Shown one piece after another: positions 49,731-60,499 of a stretch of 64,000 bases of DNA (positions within the stretch are counted from its first letter, which is position 1; each line of letters opens with the position of its first letter). The stretch is from Dicyema japonicum (Eukaryota > Dicyemida > Rhombozoa > Dicyemidae). The stretch covers positions 316,110 through 380,109 of the forward strand of contig RDEW01000039.1 of the NCBI GenBank assembly GCA_011109175.1. Direction: 5' to 3'. Below the pieces are notes generated by a model. It made no database searches. It was not told where the DNA came from and worked only from the letters and a program-made list of their open reading frames with translations. Both the position numbers and the translations under genes were made by a program.

Positions 49731-52659
49731 TCAATTAAGGTTCCCTTGTGCCGCGCCGGCTACCCTTTGCACCAATCGCATCCAAAGGCCTCTCCGTTCC
49801 GCAAGATCTCTTAGTTCATCGAGGTCATCCATTGTTTTCAACTCCCTGCCTATGGCTTTTAGGTCCTCATTTAGCGTGATAGGTAAGGTTGTTCTAGGCC
49901 TTCCTCGGAATGATTTTGTTTTTTCCATGAAATATTCATCTATTACGTGATTTGCCGGGACATCCAAGTCCATCCTCAGAATGTGACCGAACAGTCTCCA
50001 TCTCGATCTTCTGATTTCCATGGATAATGGTTCTGTTTTGCTCAACTTATATAATTGTTCGTTTTTGATCTTCATTTTGTAGTGAATATTAAGTGCCTTC
50101 CGAAGCATACTGCGGTCGAAACTGTCAATAGACTCCATTGCCCGTTTAGACAAACCCCATGTCCCACAGTTATATATTAGGATGGGGACAACAAAGTATT
50201 TGTATATCATAAGCTTTATTTTTCCACAAAGTCTTCTTCCCGAACTCCATATTTTAGATAGGCTTCTGAAAGCACCAGATGCAAGGATTTTCCGTCGAGC
50301 TACATCTTCCTCGTCCCCAAGAGCGATCCGACCTTCTTATGTCTTCTCCACGTCTCGTCGGATATCCTCTCTGCACGGCTGAATGATGTAAATTCCGTTT
50401 TGTCAGTGTTTATCTTCAAGAACCATTTTTGGAAAATGTTAGGAAGATGTTCGTTTATGTACTTGAGAAATTCAGAATCATCCGATACAAAGTCCAGATC
50501 GTCTGCGTAAATCAACTCATAATATTGTCCTTTAATGGATAATCTGAAATCCCTCAGTGCAGCCTCAAGATAAATAATAAATAGAATAGGAGACAACGAA
50601 TCCCCTTGTGGAACTCCCCGAGTGGTTTTAAAAAAATTGGAAGCGGTATTTCCGATTTTGACAGCCAGGTGAGTATCTTCTAGGAGCAAGGAAATAATTC
50701 TAACATCATCCGTGTCTAGAAATGTATTCAGAATGTTAATAAGTAGTCCCCTGTGTACAGAGTCGAATGCACGACTCATGTCGATCCCCAGAACTTCTAT
50801 GCATTTTTTGTATTTCTGACATATAGCGCCAGACCATCTGTGCGTCCATACTATGTCGGCGGTTGATCTTTTTTCCCTGAAACCGCTTTGTCCAGGCGAT
50901 AAGAATTTGTCGACTTTCCCTTTGATTCGATTTAATACAATGATAGAGAGGGTTTTCCGTAAGACCGATAATAGAATTATTGGTCTTAGACTGTTTTGGG
51001 ACCTCTAGGTTTCCCAGGTTTTGGTATTGGAATTAGCCATCCTCTCCCAATTCCAAGATCGTTTTTGTCTTCAAATGCTTTATTGAGTATGATGGTGATT
51101 ATTTCACCCAATTCAGTGGGTCCACATTTTATTAACTCTGCAGGTATATTATCAGGACCAGCCGCTTTCCTGTAGTTTAGTTTTCCTATTGCCTTGATAG
51201 TTTCCGCGATAATAATGGGGCAGTTAAGAGGAGCCGTTGATGTTATTGGAGATTTGTTTTCAATTTCTTGATTGTTAAAGATGTCATAGTAGTGTGAAGA
51301 GACTATGTTCGCCTTTTCAATAACATTCAATACTGATCGTCCATGTTGGTCGTGAATAACAATATTCCCTGGTCGTTTCTTTTTGCTAATAATCCGAATG
51401 GCTTTGAACATTTTGGATCCGTTCTTATATTTCTTGATTTCATCGACCTGTTCCTCCACTTCCTTTTTTACTTGATATTTTTGAAGTTTTTTGATTTTTG
51501 TTAAAATTGAGTTACGAACTATCCTTAGCTCTTTTTTTAGACTCGGTATATTTGAATTATTAATTCTAATCCTCAAATTCTTTTGTTCTGAAGATAAGTA
51601 TGATATTTCTTCGTTGTTATATTTGAATTTGTTTTTGTGAGTAGTCCCCAAAACCAACGACGCGGTATTCTTCATTGCAACTCCAACGTCATTCCACAAA
51701 TCCTGTGCACTATTGTTTGTATTCATCTTGCTTAATTCCTTTCTGAGTTTTTCGCCATACTCTTTCATCTTTATTTCATTGCTTATTAGAGTTTCTGTAT
51801 CCAATCTTTCGAATTCCGTTTTTCCATATCTTCCAGGTTTGTACAAACTTCCCAAAGAGAACCGAGTGATCACCAATTTGTGATCACTTGATGTTTCAAG
51901 CCCATCGTATGATCTCGAGTTTCGTATTAGGTTTTTGTTCCTTCTTCTGCACAAGATATAATCAATTTGATTATATATTTTAATCAAGTTGCCATTTTTG
52001 TCCTTTCGTGAACCAGTCCAGGTAGTTTTATGTCTTGCTGGGTGTTCAAAAGCAGTGTTCGTAATAAATAAGTTGTAGGATTCGCAGAATTGAACCAATG
52101 AGACACCAGAGGAATTTCGACGATTCCGAGCATGTGATCCAATACAAGTCTCCCCATTCCGTACTTTACCAACTCTGGCATTCCAGTCTCCACCAATAAA
52201 CGTCAGATATGACGACGAAAGTGAGTCATATGTCCCTGTCAAACATGAGTAAAACGCACCAAGTTCTTCAGGATTGGCATCAGCCCGGACAGCGGTCGGA
52301 GCATAAACATTGATGATAGAAATAACAGAGTTGGGCTTTGTTCCAAACTTCAGTTGCATGACTGCAATACGATCCGAGACAGCCCATACGCGTGTCACAC
52401 GGTCGTAAAGATCCCTGTGAACCGCAAATCCAAGACCATAATGTCGGCAGTCAGAGTCCAAAGTGATCATGTAGTAATCATCCAATTTCGTAATAGAATA
52501 TGCTGTAATCTTTGTCTCTTGAATGCAGCAAATACTGACACCATGGATAGATAAATCACGTGCGAGTTGATGTTTTTTGGTGATGAACTTCAAGCCTCGA
52601 GTGTTGAAAGTACCAAGAGAGAATGGGCAACGGGTAATTAAGCGCGAAGTATATGCCAT
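49731..52659 (-). mobile_element. Near-complete APE-type LINE (family B)
   Basis: Non-LTR retrotransposon ORF2 of about 970 codons. It starts with ATG at 52659 and has an APE endonuclease (GTFNTRGL near the start, CCIQETKI, FIGGDWNARVG, SSDHKLVI near residue 265), then a linker. The reverse transcriptase has RKAAGPDNIPAELIK, LIPIPKPGKPRGPKT, GFREKRSTADIVW, DMSRAFDSV, GVPQGDSLSPILF and the catalytic YADDLDF at about 50500. The C-terminal part contains CGTWG, SRWRLFGHILRM and FRGRPRTTLPITLNEDLKA. Two frameshifts interrupt it, near 50985 and near 50318; the second looks like one missing G in a G run. Everything else is open, so the parent was recently active. It is an RTE/CR1-like architecture; the clade is not decided. 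Confidence 0.9.
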
Positions 52660-52664
52660 TTTAT

Positions 52665-52762
52665 TAATTTTATTTTAATAAAATAAACTATTTTCTAATT
52701 AAATTTATATTTGGATAACATTAAAAATAATAAAATACTAAACTAATTAATTGACCTAGTAA
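52665..52762. promoter_or_regulatory. AT-rich spacer before the E2 gene
   Basis: Nearly pure A/T between the LINE and the ATG of the E2 gene at 52763. Comparable A/T-rich runs precede UAP1, WASH1 and mL38. It may be the promoter region, but no defined element is recognised. Confidence 0.35.
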
Positions 52763-53455
52763 ATGATTCATAATTACAAGGATCCTGGTGACATATATAT
52801 TTATATCAAAAGCCGTTCTTCGTCTTTTAAGTGAAATACGAGAATTATCTCAACCAACAGAATTGTACTACGCTCAGCCTTGCGGGGATTATCTCTTTGA
52901 ATGGCACTTTACTATTCGTGGCCCACAAAAAACTGACTTTCAGGGAGGTATCTATCACGGCAAAATAGTCATTCCTAGTGACTACCAATGCGACCTCCCA
53001 AATTCTATTTTCTTACAGTATTCATTTTCTAACCAAATTTAGACAAATGGGAGATACGAAATAAATAAATCGATCTGTTTTACCATCTCTGAACATCATC
53101 CAGAAACTGGGTACCAACTGGACGAGTTGATATGATTCTGATTTCATAGTAAGGACAATGCCTGCTCGGAATTATTTCCCTTTTTACGGAGACTGATATC
53201 AATTACACCGGATTTATTTATTCTACTCCTCAGAAAATTAGAGAACTCGCCGAGAAACTCACGTTCATTCATATGCAAAATATGTGGAGAGACTAGATAT
53301 CTCTTAACGGAGGATGATAAGTACAGATGCCCAAAAAATATGACGACGAACCAATTAAGGCAGAAGTCAAAGAGAACGACCCAAATGAAGATAAGCTCAA
53401 TGAGGATGCCTCCAATGAATATTATAGTGAAGAATATATTGAAGAAGCTGAATAA
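52763..53455 (+). CDS. UBE2J-type ubiquitin-conjugating enzyme E2
   Basis: E2 of the UBC6/UBE2J class, which in other eukaryotes acts at the ER membrane in ER-associated degradation. It starts MIHNYKDPAV at the ATG at 52763; intron 52788-52812 is 25 nt. Exon 2 has LLSEIRELSQPTELYYAQP and NLFEWHFTIRGP-like GDYLFEWHFTIRGPQKTDF, then GGIYHGKIVIPSDY, all class hallmarks. Intron 53018-53042 (25 nt) follows. Then comes TNGRYEINKSICFTIS with the catalytic Cys, EHHPET, LLGIISLFTETD, STPQKIRELAEK and SFICKICG. The end is an acidic tail, YYSEEYIEEAE. Three or four one-base shifts are required (one at the second splice donor, others at about 53130-53265). No hydrophobic tail anchor is in frame before the TAA. 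Confidence 0.85.
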
Positions 53456-53900
53456 AATTATTTATTTTTTGTTATTTTTCTTTAAATAATTATTCTTGTT
53501 TTTTTAATTATTTCCCTCAGTTTAGCTAACATAGAGAATATATTGTGACCGTTCGAGGTATCCTTAGGTAGGTAAATTGTCCCGTATTATACCCAATACA
53601 AAGTGAGTTTTCTTCATGAATGTATGTAAAGAACTCGATCAGGCTGTCCTTCTTTAGGATTAATGGTCTTGTTGCGAATAGAACTTAAAAATTGCGTATT
53701 TGTGTGACTCCTGCCCTTTTGGTAGCATCTCCGTCTTTCTCGGTTCTTTTTTTAAGATCCAACACTTTTTCGGTAGGAACGACTGACATAAGATTTTTCA
53801 TTAAACTTTCCCATCGTTTTTCGTTCTAAATATTTTCGATCGCTCTAGATCCAGTGGTTTTTCAAACGCGAACCAACAAATTTATTATCAGATTAAAAAA
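53456..53900. other. Spacer, no gene seen
   Basis: A/T-rich sequence between the E2 gene and the mariner-like element. No open frame longer than about 40 codons with any recognisable feature. Confidence 0.45.
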
Positions 53901-53908
53901 ATTTATTA

Positions 53909-55051
53909 CAGGGTTTTAATTATTATAAATTGCGTTTTCATTTTCATAAATTGCGTTTTCATTATTATAAATTGCGTTTTCATTATTATAATTGCGTTTT
54001 CATTATTATAAATTGCGTTTTCATTATTATAAATTGCGTTTTCATTTTCATAAATTGCGTTTTCATTAATTTAAATTTTGTTTTCATAAATATAAATTTT
54101 TAAAAAATTTTTTAGGTTTAAAAATCAAAAATTAATTACTCTGCCTTCTAAAAATTCAGTTTATAAAGTCCACGTTGCTGCATGTATGCTGGCAAAAATC
54201 CTTTTCATTATTCAGAGTATTGCAAATACTCATAATCTTTGCTTTTAATTCATCCCTCTTTGAAGCACGTGGTCGTAGCTTATTCTAAGCTCCACCAATA
54301 AGTTCAAAATAATCCCACAAAGTGAGACATTTTGGTTCTTTGATGCAGGATGATATAATGTTGGTTCAATGTTGATGAGAGAATGCCCATAATTTATCGA
54401 TGTATGTAAATTAAATCCGCTTTCATCTAGAAATTGTATGTTTCTATTTCCGAAGTGAATTATGTTTTTGCGAAAAAATTTGTCTCGCATGTAGATTTTT
54501 TCAGATGTCATTGTCACCGACACCTTTTTGATTCTTTTTCTTTAATACCTCATTTTCTTGAGGGACGATGAATTGTTGAAAGAGAGATATTAGCATTATT
54601 AATGAGCTGTTCTTTAATAAGTGAATTGTCAATTGATGCAATCTCTTGAATCATTTCCTCGCGACTGTCTTTAGTAATTGACATTTTTCGGCTTTTTTTA
54701 AAAAGTTCTTTATATGAACTGTTCTCAGCATGTACAATCTTACAATAGTTTTTCTAACGCAATCAGTGGACAAATCTATGAGCTCAGCCAATTCGAACGT
54801 TGACTTGGTTTTGTACAGCTTTTTAATTAATTCATACGAAGTTTTGTCAACATTTTTTTTGTGTTGTTCGAAAACTCGATTGCAAGTATGATCTGACATC
54901 CTATTAGCTGTCTTTCAAAAAAAGAATATATATTTCGTTTTCATTAAGATAATGTAAAAGTTCGAAATTTAGTGAGATGATCAATCTGCACAAGAACGAA
55001 ATAAAAGTTAAAGGCCGATAATCAATATTACGATTATCAGATAAAACCCTG
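53909..55051 (-). mobile_element. Tc1/mariner (IS630)-like transposon
   Basis: A 1143-bp element bounded by short inverted repeats CAGGGTTTTA ... TAAAACCCTG and by TA on both sides, the target of this superfamily. The minus strand encodes a broken transposase. An N-terminal helix-turn-helix region has TSYELIKKLYKTKSTFELAE and DCVRKTIVRLY (54899-54651), followed across a frameshift by REEMIQEIASIDNSLIKEQL. The catalytic part has IQFLDESGFNLHTSINYGHS (about 54410-54470), with the second catalytic Asp, and ASKNQNVSLCGII. The third acid is not in a clean frame. An internal 20-21-bp minisatellite lies near the left end (53930-54080). Confidence 0.82.
53930..54080 (+). repeat. 20-21 bp minisatellite inside the mariner-like element
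   Basis: About seven head-to-tail units of TAAATTGCGTTTTCATTATT or close variants. The GCGTTTTCAT core also appears inverted in the end of the neighbouring palindromic MITE (55085-55105). Non-coding. Confidence 0.85.
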
Positions 55052-55090
55052 TAGTCGCATTTTATATTATTAATTTATATTCATGAAAAC

Positions 55091-55336
55091 GCAAATTTAT
55101 GAAAAATCATGTTTTAAAACGATTAGTTAAAATTAACTGTTCTTTACTTAAATAAAGTGTGTGTCCTGCCTATGCGGAGCTATAAATATTATGGCTCTCG
55201 TGAAAAGGCTATTATTATCATTATGTGTGCGTAAACAATCACGGACTATAGTACAGGAAAGGACACACACATTATTTAAGTAAAGAACATTTAATTTTAA
55301 CTAATCGTTTTAAAACATGATTTTTCATAAATTGCT
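55091..55336. mobile_element. Palindromic MITE with long inverted repeats
   Basis: Inverted repeats of about 77 bp (55091-55167 and 55258-55336, about 93% identical) surround a ~90-bp centre. Each arm contains ATGTTTTAAAACGATTAGTT and GTTCTTTACTTAAATAA, ending at GTGTGTGTCCT. Part of the same sequence (arm plus centre, CCTATGCGGAGCTAT...GGCTCTCGTGAAAAGG) recurs inverted at 60345-60445 and, degraded, at about 15570-15620. The element has no coding capacity. It starts 40 bp after the mariner-like element. Confidence 0.82.
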
Positions 55337-55449
55337 CATATTGTTTAACACAGACCGGACTGTATAAAAAATATCTTACTATCATTTTCTTCAATATTTC
55401 TGTTTATTTCAGTATAAATTCTTGATTGACGTTCCAATAAATTCGGTTC

Positions 55450-55737
55450 CCTTTTTTAGAATTTTAATTTTTTAAGGGACCGATCTCTTGAAGAAGTCGA
55501 CTCATCTTTTTTTTGTGAAATCTCTTTTTAGCTCTTTTTAGAATTTTAATTTTCTAAGGACCGATCTCTTGAAGAAGTCGACTCATCTTTTTTTGAAGTG
55601 AATCTCTTTTTAGCTCTTTTTATAATTTTAATTTTCTAAGGGACCGATCTCTTGAAGAGGTCGAATCATCTTATTTTTATGTGAATCTCTTTTTAACTCT
55701 TTTTAGAATTTTAATTTTCTAAGGGACCGATCTCTTG
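55450..55737 (+). repeat. 81-83 bp tandem repeat, about 3.3 units
   Basis: The anchor GGACCGATCTCTTGAAGA recurs at about 55477, 55558, 55641 and 55724 (periods 81, 83 and 83). Each unit also contains GTCGA.TCATCTT, TGAATCTCTTTTTA and TAGAATTTTAATTTTCTAAG. The fourth unit is cut short after CTCTTGGG. Non-coding minisatellite. Confidence 0.88.
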
Positions 55738-56057
55738 GGCTTTATTTAACGAGGAATTACCTGGGGAAAGGGATACGCTCAATCTCTCTTCTAAGTGAGA
55801 AGATGTTATATGGATTTTTTCGTTCGATTCTCGCACCCTACCTATTTTGTCAAAGAATTCCTTCTACTCTTAAACCTTTTCAATTCCTAAGAACCTGTCT
55901 CAGGAGATGCCCAGTGCCTGTTTGGAATTAAAAAATATATTTTTTCCTACTTCACTGGAAAGTTCCCACGATGGTAGATATGAATCGACGTGATGCTTGG
56001 AGAGGATACGTCTCACTTCGACCGTGGGAACTGAATATACACTATAAATAAGTCAAA

Positions 56058-56302
56058 ATGAAAATATTTATTTTATTGTCAGGATCACTGGGTTGATAAA
56101 AAAGTCCTCTCAGCTATCTAATGATCTCTGACTTAGAAAGGAAAGGCGAATCCGGCGAAATCCTTCTCGTGCATACGGGCACTCGAAGGATACAAATTAT
56201 CGCTTCAGAATTGCACCCCAAAACCCATCATGTGAACACTTTCTATCTGGATGGAAGAAAAGTCAAGATCCCTTCACTCTCCAGAACCACCAGGACTTGA
56301 CG
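56058..56302 (+). CDS. Possible small secreted protein
   Basis: An ATG at 56058 begins MKIFILLLSGSLG, a signal-peptide-like start similar to that of the mucin-like genes. A 22-nt GT...AG candidate intron (about 56092-56113) would join it to ERKGESGEILLVHTGTRRIQ and FYLDGRKVKIPSLSRTTRT, ending at the TGA near 56300. The join needs one extra base in a G run. No family is recognised. The product would be about 75 residues. Confidence 0.3.
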
Positions 56303-56430
56303 CGAAAGTGGAGGATCTCTGTGTACTACTAAGAAATTAACTAAAACAAATATTCCCGCTAATTATGATTGTAACTATTCTAACAAAAATTAAAGAAATA
56401 TTAAGTTCTTAGTAAAGCTAATCAAATTTA

Positions 56431-58840
56431 TCACCTTCCTTGCAGCCATACACGAATAGTCAAATCCTCCACTAACATACTACAGAAGCAATCAACTCAC
56501 CTGGTTTTTCTCTGGAATATACTCAATTGATTTGATCACACCTCTATGTCCTTTATAAGACTTCACGATGCAGCACGTGTCTGATTCCCACACTCTGATC
56601 GTAGAAATTGACTGTACTGTATGACATTCCCGATTGAGGCGACTATAAAGCCTCCAAACATGTCAATGCACAAGGTTGTGATTGGAGTATAATTCGGACA
56701 GAACTTCCAGGCAAATTTCCCGCTTTTAAATTTTGGTAAGATCCCCTATGCTAGTTACCCAGATGCGAATTGTCCCATCCTCCGAAGCTGTGACCCAACA
56801 GCCATTTTTAGAATTCCACTTCACTTTGGTCAAAAAACGGCCATGGCCTCTTAGGCCGTACAAATGTCTCAGTTTGATCACAGAGTTCACGACGACTATT
56901 TTATTTACCACAACGCTGATCGTGGAGGAGCAAGCAAGTTCGCTATTGCTGGAAATTACACCATTTTTTACTCGTTGCTAAAAAAGTCAAAAATAACTCG
57001 TTGACTAAACTTTGATTTTGTTAACAAGAAATGTAAAATCATAAACTTACCAAACATACTAATAATGGGAGGGAAAGAACCTAGACTACAGGTGCTTGGC
57101 CGCGTCATAGCAATTGGGGGAGGTACGTTGTTGTTAGTTTCCTGCATTGCACATGATTCATTAAGATCACGGCATAGCGAAAGTCCATTAGCGGCATAAA
57201 CCTTGGTGATCTGTGGAGTCTGGACGCGGTTGGTGAATGGGCTAATAATATGGCAATATAGGGGTTACTAATGCGGTAAGTAATTTTCGACAAAATGGCG
57301 GTTTCTTAACAAATAAACGATTTCGTTGATTTCTGTGAGACAAAAGCCGCTTATGAAGAGGGAGTGGGCGTTCAGGACAAATTGCTTACTCAAACCCACC
57401 AAATGCTTGATAAAAGTTAAGTCCTGATAATTATAAACAGCCAAACCGACTTGTGCAGTTTCTCGCTGTTCTTCAATTCGTTTTCAGTTTCTGATATGAG
57501 CACGTTGAATTTAGTTGTCGACTCGTCCTCGTCGAAAGCTTCAGAGAGTATTTTCAGCGCCTCAGCGTCGTACCCCAGGCATTCTCCGGTAAATCATAGA
57601 GTACCAACTGATCAGGCCATCTGACCGCCCAATTGCGAGAATGTCGATTATCAACGTAAATTATCGAGGTTATCGATTTGAGGAACTTTAGCGGCTAAAT
57701 TTGGCGAAATTATTACTATTTTTAGCGCTTTATCCCACATTTTTGAAGCCTTTCTGCTAGAAATATTGCTCGTCGTCCTTAAAGCTGGAGTAGACTACTT
57801 CCTCGTTTCTGGGGTAACGGTTGAATCTTGCACGTATAAAAACGAGTTGAGCAACTTTTGTTCCCACTTGGTTATCTTCCTTGAGTCATCCCCTCCGTAG
57901 ATTACATTTGTGAATCCCGAGTCTTTGAACTAACTTAGATTATAACTGTAGGTCAGGACATCCACCGGAAAGGGACATGGGAGGATGGTAATGGAGGTCG
58001 AACTCTCGTATTTCCAAATAATAATGTGATGTCGCTTGATGTGGCTAAGCTTTGAGGCATAATTTACTGAAGATAATGCTGAGCTCAGGAATAAAGCGGC
58101 AAAGCTGCAAATAGTACCGGGAGACAAAATTAACGTCAATGTCGATCAGGGAGTTGATTACCTGTCCACTAAAGTGAAAACTTACGTCTTCTCCCGTCTT
58201 CAAGTCGAATATCCCGGGATAAGCAGATCCCTTTAGAATCCACAAATCTTCTAATTTGGGAGAGTAGCCAATGCCAGTGATTGAGTGACCCAACAGTGTA
58301 AATTCAATTTTCGAACAGAACAATGCATGACACGATGTCTTCGTGCTCGAAGGCGATGAAAGTGGGGATTTAATCGATCAGTTAGCTTGCTTGAGTGGCA
58401 ACTCCTTACTTGTTAGTCGGTAGAGTCGGATTGCATTCTTGGTCCCCACGAATAAGTTCTCTTTGGTTTGGTCCACACAAATCGAATAACCGGAGTTTTC
58501 AACTGACAAGTAAATATTTACGATTGACATTGATAATCTGGGAGTAGTCGGAGTTATAGAACCAACAACCATGAATCCATCCAAGGAGGCTGAAAATAAG
58601 AGTTTTTCCGAATTCCTTGATTTTAATGAATAGTCTTACCAAACGGCAAAGCAAGTTACCCGTCCTTTATGTACGTTATTGTTTATTTTCGTATACTTTC
58701 CAGTGTCGATTTCCATGCTTTGAATTGACCGTCTATTTGGAGTTAGTTTAGTGAAAACTCTCATATCCGATCCATTGTTTCTCGGGAATATAATGTCCCA
58801 ATGCTGAGGTTTTTCTGCTGTATGATTCCTTCATCTTCAT
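56431..58840 (-). CDS. WD-repeat protein, fragmented
   Basis: A gene of many small exons on the minus strand. Visible blocks from N- to C-terminus: RSIQSMEIDTGKYTKINNNV (about 58720) with GRVTCFAV; YSICVDQTKENLFVGTKNAI (about 58480) and RLYRLTS; FEHEDIVSCIVLF; ITGIGYSPKLEDLWILKGSA (about 58260) and GIFDLKTGEDV; NVIYGGDDSRKITKWEQ (about 57880); then VIKLRHLYGLRGHGRFLTKV with WNSKNG and ASEDGTIRIW (about 56790-56870); and GHRGVIKSIEYIPEKNQ near the end, finishing DLTIRVWLQGR at the TGA 56433-56431. The pattern of GH ... D-x-TIR-x-W units is that of WD40 beta-propellers. Short introns are evident (for example a 21-nt one near 56480) and several one-base shifts are needed. The specific family is not recognised. 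Confidence 0.6.
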
Positions 58841-59052
58841 GTACACTTCCATTAGGAACAGTGAAATATTTAAATTGTCTTTAAGGATTTTGAAATGTTT
58901 GTGAATGTGTTAATTAAAATAAATAAAATATTTTTAATTGATATATTAATAAAATAAATATATTTTTGTTAATAATATTCGAAAAATTGATTTAGAAATG
59001 GCAAGTATTATGGGTCATGAGGGCGTGTCGTAATGAGGTGGGTTCTTCTTGT

Positions 59053-60127
59053 TTAGGAAAGAATTTCATTTGGAGTTGCTGATTGGTTGTTCGGGAACGT
59101 TTTAGGTGCTCTCAAAGATGAGAATCCAATTATTTCTTTGTTGAAAAATAGTTTGTAATCATGGATGAATCCTTTAGGGACGTGCTTTCTATCCGCCGAA
59201 AGGATGTCTGAGTTGAAATGTGCAATAGCTTTGTGTGGAGAGGTAAAATTTTTCACAGAGAAGTTTTCCAGCGACGTTTCGACGTCAACCGTGAAGTCGA
59301 TCCATCTCGCCCTTTTGTAGTTCACATAGGTTCGCCTCGACATAGTTCGTCCGAAATGCAAGAAGATGTCGATCAGAATAGGGTTATGATCTGAGGGTAA
59401 GTCATATCTGACATCCCAGTAGATCGATTTTGCAAGGGAGCTGAGCATATGGAGAGGTCAGGAGACGTGTTAGGATCCCCAGGGCGTGTTCCACATCTCG
59501 TGTGTTGGCGGGGGTTATTTAATATCACTAGGTGTTCCAGTTCAGAGATCACTTGTTTCCCTCTGTGGTCCGAATTCTGGTTTCGGAACCATAGTGAATC
59601 TTTAGCGTTTAGATCGCCGCAAATAACTATGTTTTCGTATAGTTGAAGGAATTCTAGGTTTGGTCGGTAACTCTTCTGGCAGCAAGACGAAGGGGGAATG
59701 TAGATATTCAGAATTTTGTAAGGAGTTGACATAATATTGATGGTGATGGATAGCAATTCCATATGTTTATCAGAAGCCTCTGTCAATGTGTGGTCAGTGG
59801 TATCCGTGAATGGGATGGAGTTGTGAATGAGGGTGACCAGGCCACCACCGTGAGATCCATTTGATCGCTCAGACCGGAGCAAAGAGTAGTTTTGAATTTT
59901 GGTGTTTGGGAGAAGGCAGACAAACGTGACTCCTGTAGAAGGGCAATGTCAATACGGTGTTTAACCAAGTACTCAGCCAATTCGGTATGTTTCGAGGTGA
60001 TTCCATTGGTGTTAAGTTGTAAGATTCTGATGGGTCTATTCTGCGGCCCTGGGTTTAGTTCAATGTCACCGGATGTCAGGAGGGATTCTTGGGAGCGAAA
60101 GCTTCTTGCCCGCTCAATGGTCGCCAT
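59053..60127 (-). mobile_element. 5' part of a LINE with 2A leader (family D)
   Basis: The frame starts with ATG at 60127 (MATIERARSFRSQ). After 20 residues it shows GDIELNPGP (60070-60044), the D-x-E-x-NPGP motif of 2A ribosome-skipping peptides. Directly after it begins a jockey/CR1-like APE endonuclease: RILQLNTNGITSK, RIDIALLQESRL, then in a second frame HGGGLVTLIHNSIPF, LNIYIPPSS and IVICGDLNAKDSLW, and in a third frame DLPSDHNPILIDIF with the catalytic Asp-His. Two frameshifts split the domain. The reverse transcriptase is missing; sequence stops matching near 59053. Retention of the 5' end with loss of the 3' end is unusual for a LINE. Confidence 0.82.
60044..60070 (-). other. 2A ribosome-skipping motif
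   Basis: Nine codons GDIELNPGP in the LINE leader, followed by Gln. This fits the consensus D-(V/I)-E-x-N-P-G-P. In other elements with such leaders the ribosome skips the Gly-Pro bond and releases a short leader peptide; here that leader would be about 27 residues. The residue after the motif is normally Pro; in this sequence the terminal Pro of the motif fills that role. Confidence 0.8.
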
Positions 60128-60344
60128 CGAGATCTCTTTTGAAGAGAGACGATAGGGAAATAGTGTGGTTCTTTTTCATGTGTGCTGTGTAGGGCACAGG
60201 CACAACCAAATGACACCTCTTGGTGAGCCACAACGTCATAAATTATGTTGTTTGAAATGCCATATTTCAGGGGTTCTAAATGAATAAAGAACATTGAAAT
60301 GCCATATTTCACCTTGGTTTGATTATCTTCCTTTAATAATAATA

Positions 60345-60445
60345 ATAAAGCCTTTTCACGAGAGCCATAGTATTTTATAGCTCCGCATAGGCAGGACACA
60401 CACTTTATTTAAGTAAAGAACAGTTAATTTTAACAAATCGTAGAA
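60345..60445 (-). mobile_element. MITE fragment (copy of 55091-55336)
   Basis: TCACGAGAGCCATAGTATTT, then AGCTCCGCATAGGCAGGACA and CACTTTATTTAAGTAAAGAA, then AACAGTTAATTTTAACAAATCG. This matches one arm and part of the centre of the palindromic MITE at 55091-55336. The other arm is missing. Confidence 0.8.
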
Positions 60446-60499
60446 CCAAGGAATGATCTTCACTTCTTTTTTTTCTTTTTCTTGTGTGAGTGTCCTTTC

